Below are positions 54,509-64,000 of a stretch of 64,000 nucleotides of DNA, one piece after another. The position numbers were made by a program, and so were the translations under genes. Source of the DNA: Fidelibacterota bacterium. Lineage in GTDB: Bacteria > Fidelibacterota > UBA8477 > JABMPR01. Each line of letters opens with the position of its first letter. The first letter of the stretch is position 1. The stretch lies in contig JABIFX010000084.1 of NCBI GenBank assembly GCA_018650445.1, forward strand, positions 17,774 through 81,773, read 5' to 3'. The notes under the pieces were generated by a model. It had not been told where the DNA came from and did not search any database. It saw nothing but the letters and a program-made list of their open reading frames with translations.

Positions 54509-55720
54509 TTAATTATTAATATTTAGAGTAATTCCATAGTTCATACTCTTATAGTCATACAGGGGATCATTGGAAATATTCTGAGTCCACCCTGTATTCA
54601 CCAGTACGTCAATATCTGAAAACCAGTCACTTTTATTCTGACCCAAATCCAGATTCCAACTCACTTGAATTTTTTGCTTTTTATCTGATCGATCAAAACC
54701 AAGATCCTTATATGCATCATTCTCAATGACATAGCTCAAACCCTCAAAGTCAAACTCATATACAGGAACATCCTTGTATTTTTTTTCGTCAAAAACATAA
54801 ATCAACTTTAATTTCTGTCTGGCACCCATTCGATATAATAAGCGCAGTGATACAGAAGGACCCTCACTCCTGAACCTGTCAATAAATGGGTTGTTTAATC
54901 CATCCTGTAAGGCCAGGGCGCTGGCATCTTCATTGATGAGGGTTTGATAGTCCAGCCAGAGTGTCGCACCGAGTTTGGGGCCAAGAGCCTGGCTGAGTCT
55001 AAGCTCGGTTTCAAAAAGATAATTATCAGGAATAGAGTCAACTTCGATTGAACGGGTAAACCGGCCTGGAAGTTGATCATCTATTACGATCTGTGGCCAA
55101 AAGTTTTGATAGGCCAGGGAGGTCCTGAGATTTACTGAGGTCTTTGTATTAAAAGACTGGTTATAGGTAAGATATATCTCATGATCTGTGTTTGAGGCTT
55201 CGGTAACCTCCTCAAAGCGATTAAAATTCAAATCATAACCACCAATAAACAGCTGGGAAGCTTTGAGGTAGTATTTCCATTTCAAATACATGCCAAAACC
55301 ACTGCTGTTGTAATAACTATAGCTATCATGGAAGCGGTTAAAATAAGCGAATAGACCTGCAAAGATCTGGTTATCCTTGATATCTAGATAGCGTAGTTGA
55401 AGACCAAGCTCTGCATCAGAATTGGAGTATTCAGCATAGGGATATATCTGTGAGTGCGAGATATCAATATATGCCCTGGAATTGTCGGAAAGAATTGAGC
55501 TGAGAGAGAATGCAGTTGAGCTATAGGAAGCATTGGGAACCAATTTACTACCCAATAGATAGTCAGCAGCCCCAAATGAATTATCAAAAGTGTAGGTAAA
55601 TTCACCAGCGGTTACTGGAAAGCTAAGCAAAGATAAGCAGATGATTACAATTGCTATGATTGCTCTGAAATTGATACGCTCTGATTTGCTTATGAACATG
55701 GTTTGATTTGAGTCTTTCAT
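54509..55720 (-). CDS. Predicted outer-membrane beta-barrel protein
   Basis: About 403 residues from the ATG at 55720, or 396 from the ATG at 55699, which places a basic segment and a hydrophobic helix (AIIAIVIICLSLLSFPVTAG) right at the N-terminus as signal peptide. A GTG at 55762 also opens the frame, but within a hairpin. The mature part is a chain of amphipathic strands rich in Tyr, Phe and Asn with periodic turns, and ends in YGITLNINN. I do not recognise a named family. It sits between the calcium-repeat protein and Spy-like genes, so it may be their outer-membrane partner. Confidence 0.7.
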   Translation of the reverse strand: MKDSNQTMFISKSERINFRAIIAIVIICLSLLSFPVTAGEFTYTFDNSFGAADYLLGSKLVPNASYSSTAFSLSSILSDNSRAYIDISHSQIYPYAEYSNSDAELGLQLRYLDIKDNQIFAGLFAYFNRFHDSYSYYNSSGFGMYLKWKYYLKASQLFIGGYDLNFNRFEEVTEASNTDHEIYLTYNQSFNTKTSVNLRTSLAYQNFWPQIVIDDQLPGRFTRSIEVDSIPDNYLFETELRLSQALGPKLGATLWLDYQTLINEDASALALQDGLNNPFIDRFRSEGPSVSLRLLYRMGARQKLKLIYVFDEKKYKDVPVYEFDFEGLSYVIENDAYKDLGFDRSDKKQKIQVSWNLDLGQNKSDWFSDIDVLVNTGWTQNISNDPLYDYKSMNYGITLNINN

Positions 55721-55727
55721 AGAAGTT

Positions 55728-55750
55728 GGGGGAGGAAATCTTCCTCCCCC
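55728..55750 (-). promoter_or_regulatory. Hairpin GGGGGAGGAA / TTCCTCCCCC between the first and second gene
   Basis: A perfect 10-bp inverted repeat with a 3-base loop, in the 42-base gap before the barrel gene's ATG. It has no T tract, so it is not a plain terminator. The GGAGG sequences inside the arms would be hidden when folded, so it may set expression of the downstream genes or stabilise the upstream message. Confidence 0.5.
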
Positions 55751-55762
55751 ATTATCACACAA

Positions 55763-56263
55763 TTAGTTCGCGCTATTCAGTTTAACTATGGATTTGCGAT
55801 GAGGAACTGGGTCTGGGAGACAATCACCTGATCCAGGTCCATTACCACCTCTACCTCCACGACCACCTCTGCCTCCACGGCCATCTTCTGGTCTCACGTA
55901 ATCTTCATCAGCATAATTCGGGATACCATCGCCATCATCATCGGGTGCATTATCATTGTAGCCATCACCGTCTTCATCGATGAAATCACCATGTCCAGGA
56001 CCGCCTCTGCCTCCAAGGCCATCTTCTGGTCTCACGTAATCTTCATCAGCATAGTTTGGGATACCATCGCCATCATCATCGGGTGCATTATCATTGTAGC
56101 CATCACCGTCTTCATCGATGAAATCACCAGAGCCATTGCCACCGCCACCGAAACCACCATGACCATTTCCCCACTGACCACCCTGTGCATAAACTGGGCT
56201 GGCAATTGCGAATAAGCTAATTGCTACTGCCATCATCATCACCGTTAAGAGTTGCTTTTTCAT
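55763..56263 (-). CDS. Secreted protein with two thrombospondin-3-like calcium-binding repeats
   Basis: A 166-residue exported protein with a clear signal peptide (ends VYAQ). The mature part is a Gly-rich segment followed by two nearly identical 46-residue units. Each carries the Asp-rich loops DEDGDGYNDNAPDDDGDG typical of thrombospondin type 3 repeats, which bind calcium, then a Gly/Arg-rich stretch and a short Cys-containing tail. AAAGGAGAAACGAT is the ribosome binding site. It is the first gene after the sigma-54-like promoter. The function is unknown; a calcium-dependent matrix or adhesion role is possible. Confidence 0.8.
   Translation of the reverse strand: MKKQLLTVMMMAVAISLFAIASPVYAQGGQWGNGHGGFGGGGNGSGDFIDEDGDGYNDNAPDDDGDGIPNYADEDYVRPEDGLGGRGGPGHGDFIDEDGDGYNDNAPDDDGDGIPNYADEDYVRPEDGRGGRGGRGGRGGNGPGSGDCLPDPVPHRKSIVKLNSAN
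55866..55991 (-). repeat. 138-bp-period direct repeat, copy 2 (within the calcium-repeat gene)
   Basis: About 126 bases nearly identical to 56004-56129, offset by 138 bases (46 codons). Near-identity at DNA level points to a recent duplication or ongoing homogenisation. Confidence 0.85.
56004..56129 (-). repeat. 138-bp-period direct repeat, copy 1
   Basis: Partner of the unit at 55866-55991. It differs at only a few positions, for example CATAGTTTGGG against CATAATTCGGG on the plus strand. Confidence 0.85.
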
Positions 56264-56314
56264 ATCGTTTCTCCTTTGTTATTGTTTCTGTTTCAAAAAA
56301 GCTGCCCTCTATAG

Positions 56315-56330
56315 TCCAATCTCTGTGCCA
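56315..56330 (-). promoter_or_regulatory. Probable sigma-54 (-24/-12) promoter
   Basis: On the minus strand the sequence reads TGGCACAGAGATTGGA. TGGCAC is a perfect -24 element; the -12 element is TTGG instead of TTGC, with the correct GG-N10-G spacing. It would place the transcript start about 40 bases upstream of the calcium-repeat gene's ATG. A sigma-54 activator gene lies just upstream. Confidence 0.7.
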
Positions 56331-56420
56331 GTTATTACGCCTCGCTCAATAATGTTACATATATTATTGTAATTCATATACTTATCGATATATATATTGA
56401 TTAATTGATTGTGAACAGGC

Positions 56421-56455
56421 TCGACAAAACACGTCGAATTCGACAAAATTGTCGA
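56421..56455. promoter_or_regulatory. Inverted repeats, candidate upstream activator sites
   Basis: Two TCGACAAAA copies 19 bases apart (56421, 56440), each paired with a downstream GTCGA. The second forms TCGACAA-AA-TTGTCGA, a 7-bp perfect inverted repeat. They lie between the activator gene's stop and the promoter, about 110-125 bases upstream of the -24/-12 element, the usual distance for sigma-54 enhancer sites. Confidence 0.65.
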
Positions 56456-56467
56456 GAATATTGATGA

Positions 56468-57799
56468 TTATTTCAGGTGGTATTTTTGAAGCTTGTAGCG
56501 GAGAACTCGCTCGCTGATGCCCAGCCGTCGGGCACATTCACTCTGGTTGCCTCCTGCTTCATGCAGGGTATTTTTTATCAGATCTACTTCCAGACCACCA
56601 ACAGAATCTTTCAGTTTCCCTGAAGCGATATTCTCTCCAGCCTTATCCTGCAGGTTGAGTCCTTCAACTAAAATCTCAGGTCCCTGACATAGCAGGACGG
56701 CGCGTTCAAGGATATTTCCCAGTTCGCGGACATTCCCGGGGAAATGATATGTCTCCAGCGCTGCAAGCGCTTTACTCGAAAGAATCATTTCAGATCGACC
56801 TTCCCTGACAGCAAATTTATCAAGAAAATATTCTGACAAAACCTTGATATCATCAGGTCTGCTTCTCAGGGGTGGTATCTCAAGATTTATCACATTTAAA
56901 CGATAATAGAGATCTTCCCTAAACTCTCCCAACTCAATGGCGTGGAGCAAATCCACATTGGTAGCAGCTATCACCCGGACATCTGATTTGAAGACTTTGT
57001 TCTCCCCAATCCTTTGAAACTCACCACTCTGTAGAAAGCGCAATAGATTGGTTTGCATCTCAAGTGGAAGATCACCAATCTCATCCAGAAATAGGGTTCC
57101 TGTATGGGCTTCCTCAAAGCGACCCATTCTGGTCGCGGTTGCACCTGTGAAAGCGCCTTTCTCATGACCAAACAGTTCACTCTCAATCAAATGGCTGGGA
57201 AGAGCTGCGCAGTTCACTGCTACCATGGGCTGTTTACCCCGAGGGGAATGCTGATGTATATACTCGGCAAGAACTTCCTTGCCTACGCCAGTTTCTCCCG
57301 TGATGAGGACAGTGACCTGGCTGTCAGCCACACGCTTCGCCTGTTGGAGTAAACCTAACATGACTGGATCTCTGGCCAGAAAACCCATCTCTTCTGAACC
57401 TTGTTCCCGGGAAATATTTTGTGGATTTTGTGAGGTATGAATGTGATCCTCGATGCCCTTGAGCAGAATTTCAAGCTGATCCAGATTAACGGGTTTGGTT
57501 AAGAAATCCCAGGCACCTGATTTCATGGCATCTACGGCAATATCCACAGTGCCGAAAGCAGTGATCAAAACCAGAATCACATTAGGATGACGTGATTTTA
57601 CTTCTTTTAAAAGATCAACACCTGTCATATAGGGCATTTTGTAATCAGACAAAACAATGTCAACTGGATGCTTATGCAAATGGGCCAGTGCAGTTTGAGC
57701 AGACTCAGCTGTGCCAACATCATATCCAATTTTCTTTAGAAATCCAGCCAGAGACTCACGCTGGATTTGCTCATCATCGACGATTAGTATTCTGGTCAT
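56468..57799 (-). CDS. Sigma-54-dependent response regulator (NtrC family)
   Basis: A 443-residue activator with three domains: receiver (1-120, phospho-acceptor Asp52 in LSDYKMP, Lys102 in TKPV), AAA+ domain (about 140-375) and a Fis-type helix-turn-helix at the C-terminus ([22 protein letters not shown]). The Walker A motif GETGVGKE and the GAFTGA loop (215-220) that contacts sigma-54 are intact. It should bind upstream sites and open sigma-54 promoters once phosphorylated. Its start overlaps the kinase gene by four bases. Directly downstream lie inverted repeats and a -24/-12 element, so the adjacent secreted-protein operon is its probable target. rpoN itself is not in the window. Confidence 0.95.
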   Translation of the reverse strand: MTRILIVDDEQIQRESLAGFLKKIGYDVGTAESAQTALAHLHKHPVDIVLSDYKMPYMTGVDLLKEVKSRHPNVILVLITAFGTVDIAVDAMKSGAWDFLTKPVNLDQLEILLKGIEDHIHTSQNPQNISREQGSEEMGFLARDPVMLGLLQQAKRVADSQVTVLITGETGVGKEVLAEYIHQHSPRGKQPMVAVNCAALPSHLIESELFGHEKGAFTGATATRMGRFEEAHTGTLFLDEIGDLPLEMQTNLLRFLQSGEFQRIGENKVFKSDVRVIAATNVDLLHAIELGEFREDLYYRLNVINLEIPPLRSRPDDIKVLSEYFLDKFAVREGRSEMILSSKALAALETYHFPGNVRELGNILERAVLLCQGPEILVEGLNLQDKAGENIASGKLKDSVGGLEVDLIKNTLHEAGGNQSECARRLGISERVLRYKLQKYHLK

Positions 57800-59508
57800 T
57801 GTTTCACCGGTAATTCAATTTCGAAGGTTGTCCCTTCATCAAGTTGACTTGTCACTTCAATCGTTCCGTGGTGGTCTGCGATTATTTTATGCGTCAATGC
57901 CAGTCCCACACCTGTACCCATGTCCTTGGTTGTATAATACAAATCAAAAATACGACTGAGCTGATCCTCAGCAATTCCAGTTCCTGTATCAATGATCTTT
58001 ATAATTATCATTTCACCTTTTTTCTGACCTTCCAGATTTATACTCGCTCCGGAATCACAGGCATCCAAAGCGTTTCGAACCAGGTTAGATATTGCCTGTC
58101 TCAAATATCCTGCGTCTGCATCAAATTCAAGCGAATTGGCCTGCACTGACAGCGATATCTGTTGGTTTATGGCTTCCGATTTATACAAATCCTGGATGCT
58201 GTTTAAAAAACTCATCAGATCGAGAGTTGAGAAATTGAGGGGGGTCGGTCTGGTGTATTCCAGAAAATCCTGGAGAGATTCATTTATTCGTGATATTTCT
58301 GAGACCATGGTGCCAGTGAGCGATTCATATTCCTGCTGATCTTCACCAGTTGAGAATTCGCGCTTCAACCGTTGGGCAACAATTCCTATAGCATTGAGCG
58401 GATTGCGTATTTCATGGGCGACACCAGCAGCGAGTTCACCCACAGCCGCCTGCTTTTCTCGAAGTCGATTCAATTTCTCCAATCTATAGACTTCTGCTTC
58501 TATGCGCTTCTTCTCCTCCTCGAGTAAAGCTGCATTTCGTCGAACCAACAGAAATATAAGTAGCACAAATGCCAGCATCGTAAAGAGTGTAGTACGAATA
58601 AGAATTTGATAGACGATTTGTCCTTTTAGACTCAATAATGTATCCGCTTTTAGCCCAATGCGAACTTCTCCCAAGCTTGAGTTAAAAAATACAGGACGAA
58701 CCACTTCCAGCAAACTGCTGTCTCCTTTGGAAACTTTAAAGAGGATATCAGCAAGGGGTTCACGGGTCCAGGTATCGTCAACCATTTCACTAGACTTTGA
58801 GACATAGTATGGTTCACGGTTATCCAGGGCAAGCTGCAGATATTGCAAGCCATTGACATGCAGAAGGTCTTCCAGAGCAGATTCCATGGCTGTGAGATAT
58901 TTAAAATTTTGCTCAGCCTCCATTGACAACTGACAGGCGATTACACCACCCCTGTCTCTGGGAATAGCTACCATAAATTGATCTTCAATACTGTCCTGAG
59001 GGGTGTAAGGGTACTCCGCCTGATCAACCCCGATAATGATTAGTTCAGATTTCATGAATAAAATCGGCTGTAACTGATTCTGGATCCAGGTATTGTCTTG
59101 CTCTAATTCAGCCCCAGTATTTTTTGAAGCTACTCTGGAGTCGGCATCCTTATTCCCTTTACGATCATAGGTGGTGATATCCATGATGGTTTCATCATTC
59201 ACCCATTCGTCCAGATCACTTCCTGTTAATTCCTGTTCTTTATCTATTTGGTTCAAGATACTGAGCATATCTATGGCTCTATCGATATAGGATTGTTTTA
59301 ACTCCTCGGTGAGATAGGCCTGACCACTACCACTCTGGGCAATAACAGCGGCGGTCATGGCTGCCTGATCCTGAATGAGCTGCAGAACGTCACGATATCT
59401 GGATTTATACTCGAGATAACTTGATAAAATGAGTAAGGTGAGAACAACAATATACAACCCGATGTACCAAGGATTCAATTTTAAGATGTTTTTAACAGCT
59501 CTCAGCAA
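57796..59508 (-). CDS. Membrane sensor histidine kinase
   Basis: A 570-residue kinase: one helix at about 15-33, a periplasmic sensor domain of roughly 265 residues (34-300, mixed alpha/beta, possibly Cache-like), a second helix at 303-323, a short coiled coil, the HisKA domain with AAGVAHEIRNPLNA (His365) and the HATPase domain with NLVRNALDA and DTGTGI. The architecture is of the NtrB/AtoS/ZraS kind that partners sigma-54 activators. It starts with TTG at 59508 behind AGGGG and overlaps the regulator gene by four bases. The signal is unknown; a metal or envelope-stress cue would fit the Spy-like protein in the likely target operon. Confidence 0.92.
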   Translation of the reverse strand: MLRAVKNILKLNPWYIGLYIVVLTLLILSSYLEYKSRYRDVLQLIQDQAAMTAAVIAQSGSGQAYLTEELKQSYIDRAIDMLSILNQIDKEQELTGSDLDEWVNDETIMDITTYDRKGNKDADSRVASKNTGAELEQDNTWIQNQLQPILFMKSELIIIGVDQAEYPYTPQDSIEDQFMVAIPRDRGGVIACQLSMEAEQNFKYLTAMESALEDLLHVNGLQYLQLALDNREPYYVSKSSEMVDDTWTREPLADILFKVSKGDSSLLEVVRPVFFNSSLGEVRIGLKADTLLSLKGQIVYQILIRTTLFTMLAFVLLIFLLVRRNAALLEEEKKRIEAEVYRLEKLNRLREKQAAVGELAAGVAHEIRNPLNAIGIVAQRLKREFSTGEDQQEYESLTGTMVSEISRINESLQDFLEYTRPTPLNFSTLDLMSFLNSIQDLYKSEAINQQISLSVQANSLEFDADAGYLRQAISNLVRNALDACDSGASINLEGQKKGEMIIIKIIDTGTGIAEDQLSRIFDLYYTTKDMGTGVGLALTHKIIADHHGTIEVTSQLDEGTTFEIELPVKQ

Positions 59509-59616
59509 GTCATTCCCCTAACAATTCATTTTAACTGGATTGAAAAATAAATAGAGTTGGAAGAAGACCTAAATAAATCTGAAAATATGAATCTGGTTTA
59601 TAATGGTGATGTAACA

Positions 59617-59660
59617 AAAATGCCCCGGACTCTTCGATAAACTCAGGGGCCGAGGCATTT
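59617..59660 (-). terminator. Terminator of the ATP synthase operon
   Basis: On the minus strand AAATGCCTCGG pairs with CCGGGGCATTT around a 21-base loop and is followed by a T tract. It lies 22 bases after the atpC stop. The rest of the 173-base gap upstream of the kinase gene shows no gene. Confidence 0.8.
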
Positions 59661-59681
59661 AATTATTATTGTGAAGCAGAT

Positions 59682-60089
59682 TTATTTCTTTGCAGCAACC
59701 TTCAGTCGATTCAGGGAACGTTCCTGAGCTCTCAGAGCCCTCAGTTCGTCCTCCATCTCATCCTGTTTCCGATTAAGATGTTCTTTAGCTCTATTAAAAG
59801 CTTCCTGGGCACGTGTCAGATCGATATCATCATGTGGCTCAGCCGATTCAACCAGTAACTGTACACCGTTGTGAGTGATTTCTGCAAAACCCTTGGTGGA
59901 GGCATAGGTCTTCTCTACCGACCCCTTGACCACTTTGATTTCCCCGATAGCCAAAGCCATTATTGACTCAGTATGTCCTGCCAGGACACCGAAGGCACCA
60001 TCTACACCAGGAGCACGGAGGTAATCTACCTCACCCTCATCATACACTTTGGTTGGTGTGATGATTTCTAGATGAAATTGTCCTGCCAT
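59682..60089 (-). CDS. atpC: ATP synthase F1 epsilon subunit
   Basis: Central-stalk subunit that couples rotation and can inhibit ATP hydrolysis. The 135-residue product has the N-terminal beta-sandwich (FHLEIITPTKVYDEGEVDYLRAPGVDGAFGVLAGH) and the two-helix C-terminal domain (AFNRAKEHLNRKQDEM...), the usual layout. It is the last gene of the operon, 6 bases after atpD, and a terminator follows. Confidence 0.95.
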   Translation of the reverse strand: MAGQFHLEIITPTKVYDEGEVDYLRAPGVDGAFGVLAGHTESIMALAIGEIKVVKGSVEKTYASTKGFAEITHNGVQLLVESAEPHDDIDLTRAQEAFNRAKEHLNRKQDEMEDELRALRAQERSLNRLKVAAKK

Positions 60090-60095
60090 TTTTAA

Positions 60096-62358
<2,263 letters not shown>

Positions 62359-62370
62359 AGCGATCCTGTA

Positions 62371-63906
62371 TTAGGCTGCGAACCCTTTAACAAAGTCCGA
62401 AACTGTCTTTTTCAAAGCAGCATCAATCTCATCAGTCAGCTTGCCTTCAGCTGCAATCTTCTTCAGGAGATCTGAATTGGTGGCTTCCATATTGCTTAGG
62501 AATTCACTTTCAAAACGTCTCACATCTGAAGGATCAATGTCATCCAGAAATCCTCTTGAGGCAGCATAGAAAATGGCAATCTGCTTTTCCACAACCATGG
62601 GGACAAATTGATTCTGCTTCAATACTTCATAGAGAATTTTTCCACGGGTCAGCTGTCTTTGAGTTTCAGCATCCAGATCAGAACCGAACTGGGCAAAAGC
62701 AGCCAGTTCACGATATTGGGCCAGATCAAGTCTCATTCCACCAGCAACCTTTTTCATGGCGCCGATCTGGGCGTTTCCACCCACACGAGATACTGAAATA
62801 CCCACGTTCAAAGCAGGACGCTGTCCACTATTAAAGAGATCCGTTTCCAAAAAGATCTGACCATCAGTAATGGAGATCACATTGGTAGGGATATAGGCAG
62901 ATACATCACCCATTTGTGTTTCAATGATGGGCAGAGCAGTGAGTGAACCACCACCTAATTCACTGTTCAATTTAGAAGAACGTTCCAATAGGCGACTGTG
63001 GAGATAGAATACATCTCCTGGATAGGCTTCACGACCTGGAGGTCTTCTCAGTAACAGAGACATCTGGCGATAAGCCACAGCATGCTTTGACAGATCATCA
63101 TAGATAATCAGAGCGTGCTTCCCATTATCACGAAAATATTCACCAATTGTAGCACCCGTGTACGGTGCCAGAAATTGTAGGGGTGCAGGATCAGAGGCGT
63201 TTGCAGCTACAACGGTTGTATACTCCATGGCACCCTGAGCTTCAAGCTCAGCAACCACTCGGGCAACAGTTGAGGCCTTTTGGCCGATGGCTACATAAAT
63301 ACAATATACTGGATCATCAGGTGTGTCTGCACTATGGGTATATTTCTGATTCACAATGGTATCAAGTGCTACTGCAGTTTTACCAGTCTGACCATCACCA
63401 ATAATCAATTCACGCTGGCCACGACCGATTGGAATCATACTATCGATAGCTTTGATGCCGGTTTGCAGAGGCTCATTCACAGGACTTCTGGCCAAAACAC
63501 CCAGAGCTTTACGCTCGACTGGCATGGTTGATTCTGGTTTGATATCACCTTTGCCATCCATGGCAGCACCAATAGGACTGATCACGCGGCCAATAACTGC
63601 GTCTCCAACACCAACGGAAACAACTTTTCCAGTACGTTTGGCCTGGTCACCCTCTTTCACAAGAGAAGTACTACCAAAAAGAACCAGTCCAACTTCGTCC
63701 TCTTCAAGGTTCATCGCCATACCCACAACACCGTTGGGGAGCTCAATCAACTCAGAGGCCATAACGTTTTCCAGTCCACTGACTCGGGCAATTCCGTCAC
63801 CAACCATGATGACTTCACCAATCTCAGCTACATCAATAGAGAGATCTAACTTGCCCAGCTCTTCCTGGAGTAATTTTGTGATTTCGTCTGTTCGAATATC
63901 TGTCAT
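62371..63906 (-). CDS. atpA: ATP synthase F1 alpha subunit
   Basis: Non-catalytic nucleotide-binding subunit of F1. The 511-residue product contains the P-loop GDGQTGKTA, the [29 protein letters not shown] block and the signature [13 protein letters not shown]. It lies 15 bases after atpH and 12 bases before atpG, in the standard order atpH-A-G-D-C. Confidence 0.98.
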   Translation of the reverse strand: MTDIRTDEITKLLQEELGKLDLSIDVAEIGEVIMVGDGIARVSGLENVMASELIELPNGVVGMAMNLEEDEVGLVLFGSTSLVKEGDQAKRTGKVVSVGVGDAVIGRVISPIGAAMDGKGDIKPESTMPVERKALGVLARSPVNEPLQTGIKAIDSMIPIGRGQRELIIGDGQTGKTAVALDTIVNQKYTHSADTPDDPVYCIYVAIGQKASTVARVVAELEAQGAMEYTTVVAANASDPAPLQFLAPYTGATIGEYFRDNGKHALIIYDDLSKHAVAYRQMSLLLRRPPGREAYPGDVFYLHSRLLERSSKLNSELGGGSLTALPIIETQMGDVSAYIPTNVISITDGQIFLETDLFNSGQRPALNVGISVSRVGGNAQIGAMKKVAGGMRLDLAQYRELAAFAQFGSDLDAETQRQLTRGKILYEVLKQNQFVPMVVEKQIAIFYAASRGFLDDIDPSDVRRFESEFLSNMEATNSDLLKKIAAEGKLTDEIDAALKKTVSDFVKGFAA

Positions 63907-63921
63907 ATTCTTGTCTTTCCT

Positions 63922-64000
63922 TTAGGACTGAATCAGTGTTTGTCTGATACGTGCTAGTTTACTGGAGAGGGAGGCATCCAAAATGGTATTGCCAACTCGT
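63922..64000 (-). CDS. atpH: ATP synthase F1 delta subunit, C-terminal end only
   Basis: The last 25 codons of a minus-strand gene enter from the right edge: VGNTILDASLSSKLARIRQTL followed by a short end and TAA. This matches the conserved C-terminus of the delta subunit (VG...D.S...KL..L...L). The position directly upstream of atpA confirms it. Confidence 0.88.
   Translation of the reverse strand, partial: RVGNTILDASLSSKLARIRQTLIQS

Noticed and set aside
63452-63925. Plus-strand open frame of 157 codons over atpA
   Set aside because: Antisense shadow of atpA.

Overview
The window is a dense bacterial chromosome segment with no rRNA, tRNA, CRISPR array or insertion sequence that I can see. 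The gene content points to the FCB superphylum (Bacteroidota, Marinimicrobia and relatives). Supporting features are carboxypeptidase-regulatory-domain TonB receptors, a DUF4249-like lipoprotein, a DUF3467 protein, the efp-accB-accC order, a bacterial GGGP-synthase family gene, and secreted peptidases with a dockerin-like tail. A Marinimicrobia-like lineage fits best, but that is inference from content, not a database match. Several genes appear to start with TTG behind a good ribosome binding site (accB, the GGGP synthase gene, the histidine kinase).

Layout. 1-4.6 kb: the 5' end of a lipoprotein gene, a copper P-type ATPase, DUF3467 and zinc-ribbon proteins, a DksA/TraR-like protein and an unknown. 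4.6-11 kb (+): M23 peptidase, rhomboid protease, then nucleoside salvage and cofactor genes (cdd, tdk, CNT transporter, adk, coaE). 11-18.3 kb (-): dGTPase, Xer recombinase, gcvH-gcvPA-GGGP synthase, efp-accB-accC. 18.5-25.7 kb: PHP hydrolase, a lipoprotein, a 2,4-dienoyl-CoA reductase-like SDR, a TonB receptor gene broken by a one-base frameshift, and an ECF sigma / membrane protein / Spy-like operon. 25.8-32.6 kb (-): a carbohydrate block of TrmB regulator, two overlapping GAPDH genes (one without its catalytic cysteine), a GH57 enzyme and an alpha-glucan phosphorylase. 32.7-41.1 kb (+): two RND/MMPL exporters around a TetR regulator, with a LolA-like protein, a beta-barrel and an unknown protein. 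41.1-49.9 kb (-): a tiny membrane protein coupled to a TatT-like lipoprotein, an M14 peptidase with dockerin-like C-terminus, an M1 peptidase apparently fused to an outer-membrane barrel, aspS and an XRE regulator. 50.1-53.8 kb (+): intact TonB receptor plus DUF4249-like lipoprotein. 54-59.5 kb (-): a histidine kinase and sigma-54 activator followed by three secreted-protein genes behind a sigma-54-like promoter. 59.6-64 kb (-): the F1 part of the ATP synthase operon (atpH'-A-G-D-C).

Two observations stand out. First, a GAPDH-like pseudoenzyme (Cys to Ala, phosphate-site residues also lost, NAD fold kept) overlaps and precedes an active GAPDH gene, next to a TrmB regulator. Second, there is a self-contained sigma-54 circuit (kinase, activator, upstream inverted repeats, -24/-12 element). 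Its apparent target operon encodes a calcium-binding-repeat secreted protein, an outer-membrane barrel and an Arg/Gly-tailed Spy-like protein. No gap between genes exceeds about 300 bases.
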